Part shown: positions 5,940-7,631 of the stretch, in pieces
Layout of the letters: each line of letters starts with the position of its first letter
Position numbering within the stretch: the stretch's first letter is position 1
Origin: an uncultured Eubacteriales bacterium
Lineage (GTDB): Bacteria; Bacillota; Clostridia; Oscillospirales; Acutalibacteraceae
Direction of reading: 5' to 3'
DNA: 7,631 nt
NCBI GenBank assembly: GCA_948815685.1
Contig: CAQJOC010000057.1
Location: 1 to 7,631, forward strand
Position numbers and translations under genes: made by a program
Notes under the pieces: model-generated
What the model saw: only the letters and a program-made list of their open reading frames with translations
Database searches by the model: none
What the model was told of the DNA's origin: nothing

Positions 5940-6551
5940 AATTATTATAAATATTGCAGAAAAAATGGCACATATTGAATCTGTAGTAAGAGATGGGATT
6001 AGATATGTCAGTATCGCATTTTGATTGGGTGTATTTATTAATAATAGTACGGAATAAAGGTTCATAATTAGAGAATATCCACAAATTATACATATAGGTG
6101 AAAATATGACTAACCTCATGGGAGTTGGTCTTATTTTGTTATTAAAGGTTAATCCGGACAAATATCCTATTGTACCTGCGGCAACCATTTGCCAAGGAGT
6201 CCACAATCCATGTCCCAAAAATATATTTGAAATAAATATACTTAATATTCCAATTAAAAAGCCATAATCTTTACCCATGTTTATTGATGACAAAATAATT
6301 ATCGGCAAAAACGGATTAAAGTGAGGAATTAAATAAAAAAAACATCTCGATATGGTTGCAATTGATGCAAAAAAGGCTATTTTTGTTAAATTATATGTAT
6401 TTTTTATTTTTATATTAATAATTTTATGTGATAAAATTAAAACGCAAATTGCAGTAGCTAAAATATAAGCCTCATTTAAATTTTTTATAGGTATTTTATT
6501 AAATATGATAAATAACATGATAATTATCATACATATTTTTATATTTTTCAT
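5883..6551 (-). CDS. ECF transporter S component (substrate-binding membrane protein)
   Basis: This looks like a membrane-embedded vitamin/cofactor-binding subunit of an energy-coupling factor importer. In the 222 residues there are about six or more hydrophobic segments (near 5-20, 26-43, 56-75, 82-112, 123-137, 146-172 and 186-207). Landmarks are PHFNPFLPIIILSSINMG, SNIFLGHGLWTPWQM (108-122), the IGYLSG turn and SLIMNLYSVLL. I associate this pattern with a Clostridia S-component group in which R/P-N residues and a GxWTPWQM loop are conserved. The substrate is not determinable, although some relatives are annotated for cobalamin-type or unknown cofactors. No ATPase (A) or T subunit is in the window, so it would have to share a module encoded elsewhere. 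AAAGGT precedes the ATG by about 7 bases. It has its own promoter, and its 3' end is antisense to the last 57 bases of rsmA. Confidence 0.85.
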   Translation of the reverse strand: MKNIKICMIIIMLFIIFNKIPIKNLNEAYILATAICVLILSHKIINIKIKNTYNLTKIAFFASIATISRCFFYLIPHFNPFLPIIILSSINMGKDYGFLIGILSIFISNIFLGHGLWTPWQMVAAGTIGYLSGLTFNNKIRPTPMRLVIFSPICIICGYSLIMNLYSVLLLINTPNQNAILTYLIPSLTTDSICAIFSAIFIIILYNPIINTVRKIYKTVER

Positions 6552-6580
6552 GATTTTACCTTTGAATGTGATTTTTATTC

Positions 6581-6609
6581 ATTCTATAATTTATATTTAG
6601 CATAGTCAA
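6581..6609 (-). promoter_or_regulatory. Promoter of the ECF S-component gene
   Basis: On the minus strand TTGACT (6609-6604), a 17-base spacer and TAGAAT (6586-6581) form a good vegetative promoter. The start would be near 6574, leaving a leader of about 20 bases. That is too short for a riboswitch, so vitamin riboswitch control of this gene is unlikely from this promoter. Confidence 0.65.
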
Positions 6610-6614
6610 GTTAT

Positions 6615-6649
6615 ATAGTTATACAAGGTAACTATTTATAAGGTAAATA
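6615..6649. repeat. Repeat cluster abutting the S-component promoter
   Basis: ATAGTTA (6615-6621) and TAACTAT (6629-6635) form a perfect 7-bp inverted repeat around TACAAGG. A direct repeat overlaps it: TACAAGGTAACTA (6622-6634) and TATAAGGTAAATA (6637-6649) match at 11 of 13 positions, 15 bases apart. The cluster starts 6 bases beyond the -35 box of the minus-strand promoter, a usual place for an activator or repressor site. The function is inferred only from position. Confidence 0.45.
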
Positions 6650-6910
6650 CTAAAAAAATAAATAATTAATAAAATAAATTTTATATTAAAGTAGTGTAAT
6701 TTAGAAATATAAATTAAAAAGATTTAAATAAACAACCGGTTGAAAATAAGATGATAAAACTTTTTATATTGTAAAATAATGGTTCTATTCTTAATATTAT
6801 TGATTCCATAATTTTTATATGTTTTGAATTATTGTTGTAAGATAAATTCCTAATTAAAATTGTTTAAAAATTCTTAGAAAAATTTAGAATATTTTAGATT
6901 GAATAAGATA

Positions 6911-6950
6911 GATAGTATTATTTAGTATTATATTGTATGAAATAGTATTA
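6911..6950. repeat. Four tandem 10-bp units upstream of the DUF6514/Spo0A-like genes
   Basis: The units are GATAGTATTA, TTTAGTATTA, TATTGTATGA and AATAGTATTA. TAGTATTA is exact in units 1, 2 and 4 (6913, 6923, 6943), and unit 3 matches 6 of 8. The 10-base period keeps copies on nearly the same helix face. The array ends 29 bases before the ATG at 6980, where a promoter or operator would be expected. Confidence 0.55.
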
Positions 6951-6979
6951 AAAACAATTATTTAAGAAGGTAAGAGCGT

Positions 6980-7261
6980 ATGAAATCCTTGGGCACAGAT
7001 AATGGAAAGGTTATTTATGCATTAAATTACAATAATGGAAAAAACATAAAATATAGTTTATACAAATCAAATAAAAATAATAAAAATTTTTACGGAATTA
7101 GTGTTACTTCAATTTACAACGGACGAAATATTACAGAGACAGTAGCTAACATATCTGAAGATAAAAAATTTGTAAAAAAATTAATAAAATATTTAATACA
7201 AAATGGTGTGGATGATATATGTTTGAAAGATGTAATTGAAGATTTAAATTTTAGAATATGA
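6980..7261 (+). CDS. DUF6514-like small protein of unknown function
   Basis: This is a 93-residue soluble protein with no membrane segment or signal peptide. The pattern resembles the Clostridia family DUF6514: a short strand-rich N-terminus, FYGISVTSIYNG (37-48), a polar ETVANIS segment (53-59), a helix DKKFVKKLIKYLIQNGV, and the terminal LKDVIEDL (82-89). The molecular function of this family is not known to me. GAAGG precedes the ATG by about 10 bases. It lies 29 bases before a Spo0A-like gene in the same direction, so the two are probably co-transcribed, which hints at a sporulation-linked role. The assignment is by pattern memory; the gene itself is well supported by its binding site, spacing and codon pattern. 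Confidence 0.75.
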   Translation: MKSLGTDNGKVIYALNYNNGKNIKYSLYKSNKNNKNFYGISVTSIYNGRNITETVANISEDKKFVKKLIKYLIQNGVDDICLKDVIEDLNFRI

Positions 7262-7290
7262 TAAAAAATTACATTGAGGAGGTAAAAAGG

Positions 7291-7631
7291 TTGACTATTA
7301 AAAATAATAAAATAAGACTTATTATAATAGATGATAATGAGGACGATTGTGATTTACTCAAAGAATTTTTTTCTAATTGTGATGATATAGAACTTTGTTC
7401 AGTGGAATTAAACAGTATTGAAGGAGTCAGAAAAGTAAAAAAATACAACCCTGATGTTGTTTTAACTGATTTTGTTATGCCTAATATAGACGGGTCCGAA
7501 GTAATAAAAAGTATTAAAATGACATCCGATGAAAATCCTAAAGTAATAGTTTTATCCGGAATAAATGATATAAAAATCATTAACGAAGCGTTCGAATGCG
7601 GAGCAGACTATTATCTTATGAAACCTGTTAG
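7291..7631 (+). CDS. spo0A: Spo0A-like response regulator, N-terminal receiver (cut by window end, TTG start)
   Basis: In Firmicutes Spo0A is the phosphorelay-controlled master regulator of sporulation, a CheY-like receiver joined to a C-terminal DNA-binding domain. The 113 complete codons here are a receiver: acidic pair D14-D15 in LIIIDDNEDDCDLLKEFF, phosphoacceptor D60 in VVLTDFVMPNIDG, S89 in KVIVLSG, and K111 in GADYYLMKP. The DNLLKEFF-type start, PDVV...MPxxDG and GADYYxxKP spacing resemble Spo0A more than other regulators. The DUF6514-like neighbour also fits. The DNA-binding domain, which would settle identity, lies beyond the window, so another receiver protein remains possible. The start is TTG at 7291, with GGAGG at 7278-7282 eight bases upstream; an in-frame stop at 7282-7284 precludes an earlier start. 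Confidence 0.75.
   Translation, partial: MTIKNNKIRLIIIDDNEDDCDLLKEFFSNCDDIELCSVELNSIEGVRKVKKYNPDVVLTDFVMPNIDGSEVIKSIKMTSDENPKVIVLSGINDIKIINEAFECGADYYLMKPV

Larger units (their letters stand above)
6552..6979. other. AT-rich intergenic region between divergent genes
   Basis: This 428-base stretch separates the leftward S-component gene from the rightward DUF6514-like gene. It holds the S-component promoter and repeat cluster at its left end, a 10-bp palindrome CAACCGGTTG (6733-6742) in otherwise AT-only surroundings, and a 10-bp-phased repeat at its right end. I see no credible ORF, tRNA or strong terminator in it. A promoter for the rightward genes must lie here, but no convincing -35/-10 pair stands out in such AT-rich DNA. 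Confidence 0.6.

Noticed and set aside
6733..6742. Palindrome CAACCGGTTG as an operator
   Set aside because: A single 10-bp palindrome far from both flanking promoters and without a second copy is too weak to call a regulatory site.
6860..6910. Sigma-H-type promoter or 0A box upstream of the Spo0A-like pair
   Set aside because: A GAAT-type -10 exists (ATTGAATAA), but the nearest AGAAAAA element is mismatched and about 15 bases away rather than 11-12. No TTGTCGAA-like box was seen.
7269..7580. Minus-strand ORF of 103 codons opposite the Spo0A-like gene
   Set aside because: It is antisense to a receiver domain with all catalytic residues in place and has no independent support.
1..7631. CRISPR arrays, tRNA or rRNA genes, toxin-antitoxin or defence modules
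   Set aside because: No regularly spaced repeats of CRISPR length, no tRNA-like T-loop and acceptor combination, and no defence-related protein motifs were seen on either strand.

Overview
The window is AT-rich, low-GC DNA that reads as a chromosome segment from an endospore-forming Clostridia-type Firmicute. The evidence is the strong GGAGG ribosome binding sites, near-consensus vegetative promoters, an L10 leader RNA ahead of rplJ-rplL, Clostridia-like KsgA and PrmC sequences, and a DUF6514-like gene directly upstream of a Spo0A-like receiver. The genus cannot be fixed from this sequence.

Layout. (1) Positions 2-293 (+) are a decayed IS630-family transposase C-terminus with stops and a frame break. 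(2) Positions 312-3349 (-) are a compact three-gene operon: an OmpR-family response regulator (GTG start), a HAMP sensor histidine kinase overlapping it by 13 bp, and prmC, the release-factor glutamine methyltransferase. A TTTACA-17-TATAAT promoter sits upstream. prmC has no ATG/GTG/TTG that gives a complete protein. Its full N-terminal domain is encoded in frame right after the kinase stop, which points to an ATT start behind a good Shine-Dalgarno. (3) Positions 3583-3851 (-) are a second frameshifted IS630 C-terminus, facing the first across the operon. (4) Positions 3864-5939 (+) hold a perfect TTGACA-17-TATAAT promoter, an L10 leader with a plausible attenuator, then rplJ, rplL and rsmA/ksgA. 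The usual neighbours rplK-rplA upstream and rpoB-rpoC downstream are absent. (5) Positions 5883-6551 (-) encode an ECF-transporter S component that overlaps the ksgA 3' end on the opposite strand and has its own promoter. (6) Positions 6552-6979 are AT-rich intergenic DNA with two repeat clusters: one abuts the S-component promoter, and the other is a set of 10-bp-phased repeats ahead of the next genes. (7) Positions 6980-7631 (+) hold a DUF6514-like small gene and the start of a Spo0A-like regulator cut by the window edge.

How the parts relate. Most of the window is translation-related: L10 and L7/L12 form the ribosomal stalk, KsgA dimethylates 16S rRNA, and PrmC modifies release factors. 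Two signalling modules sit beside these genes: the two-component system co-transcribed with prmC, and the Spo0A-like regulator. I see no clearly new multi-gene system. The points most worth a second look are the prmC start and its coupling to the kinase, the two IS remnants around the operon, the detached rplJL-ksgA arrangement, and the phased repeats upstream of the Spo0A-like pair.
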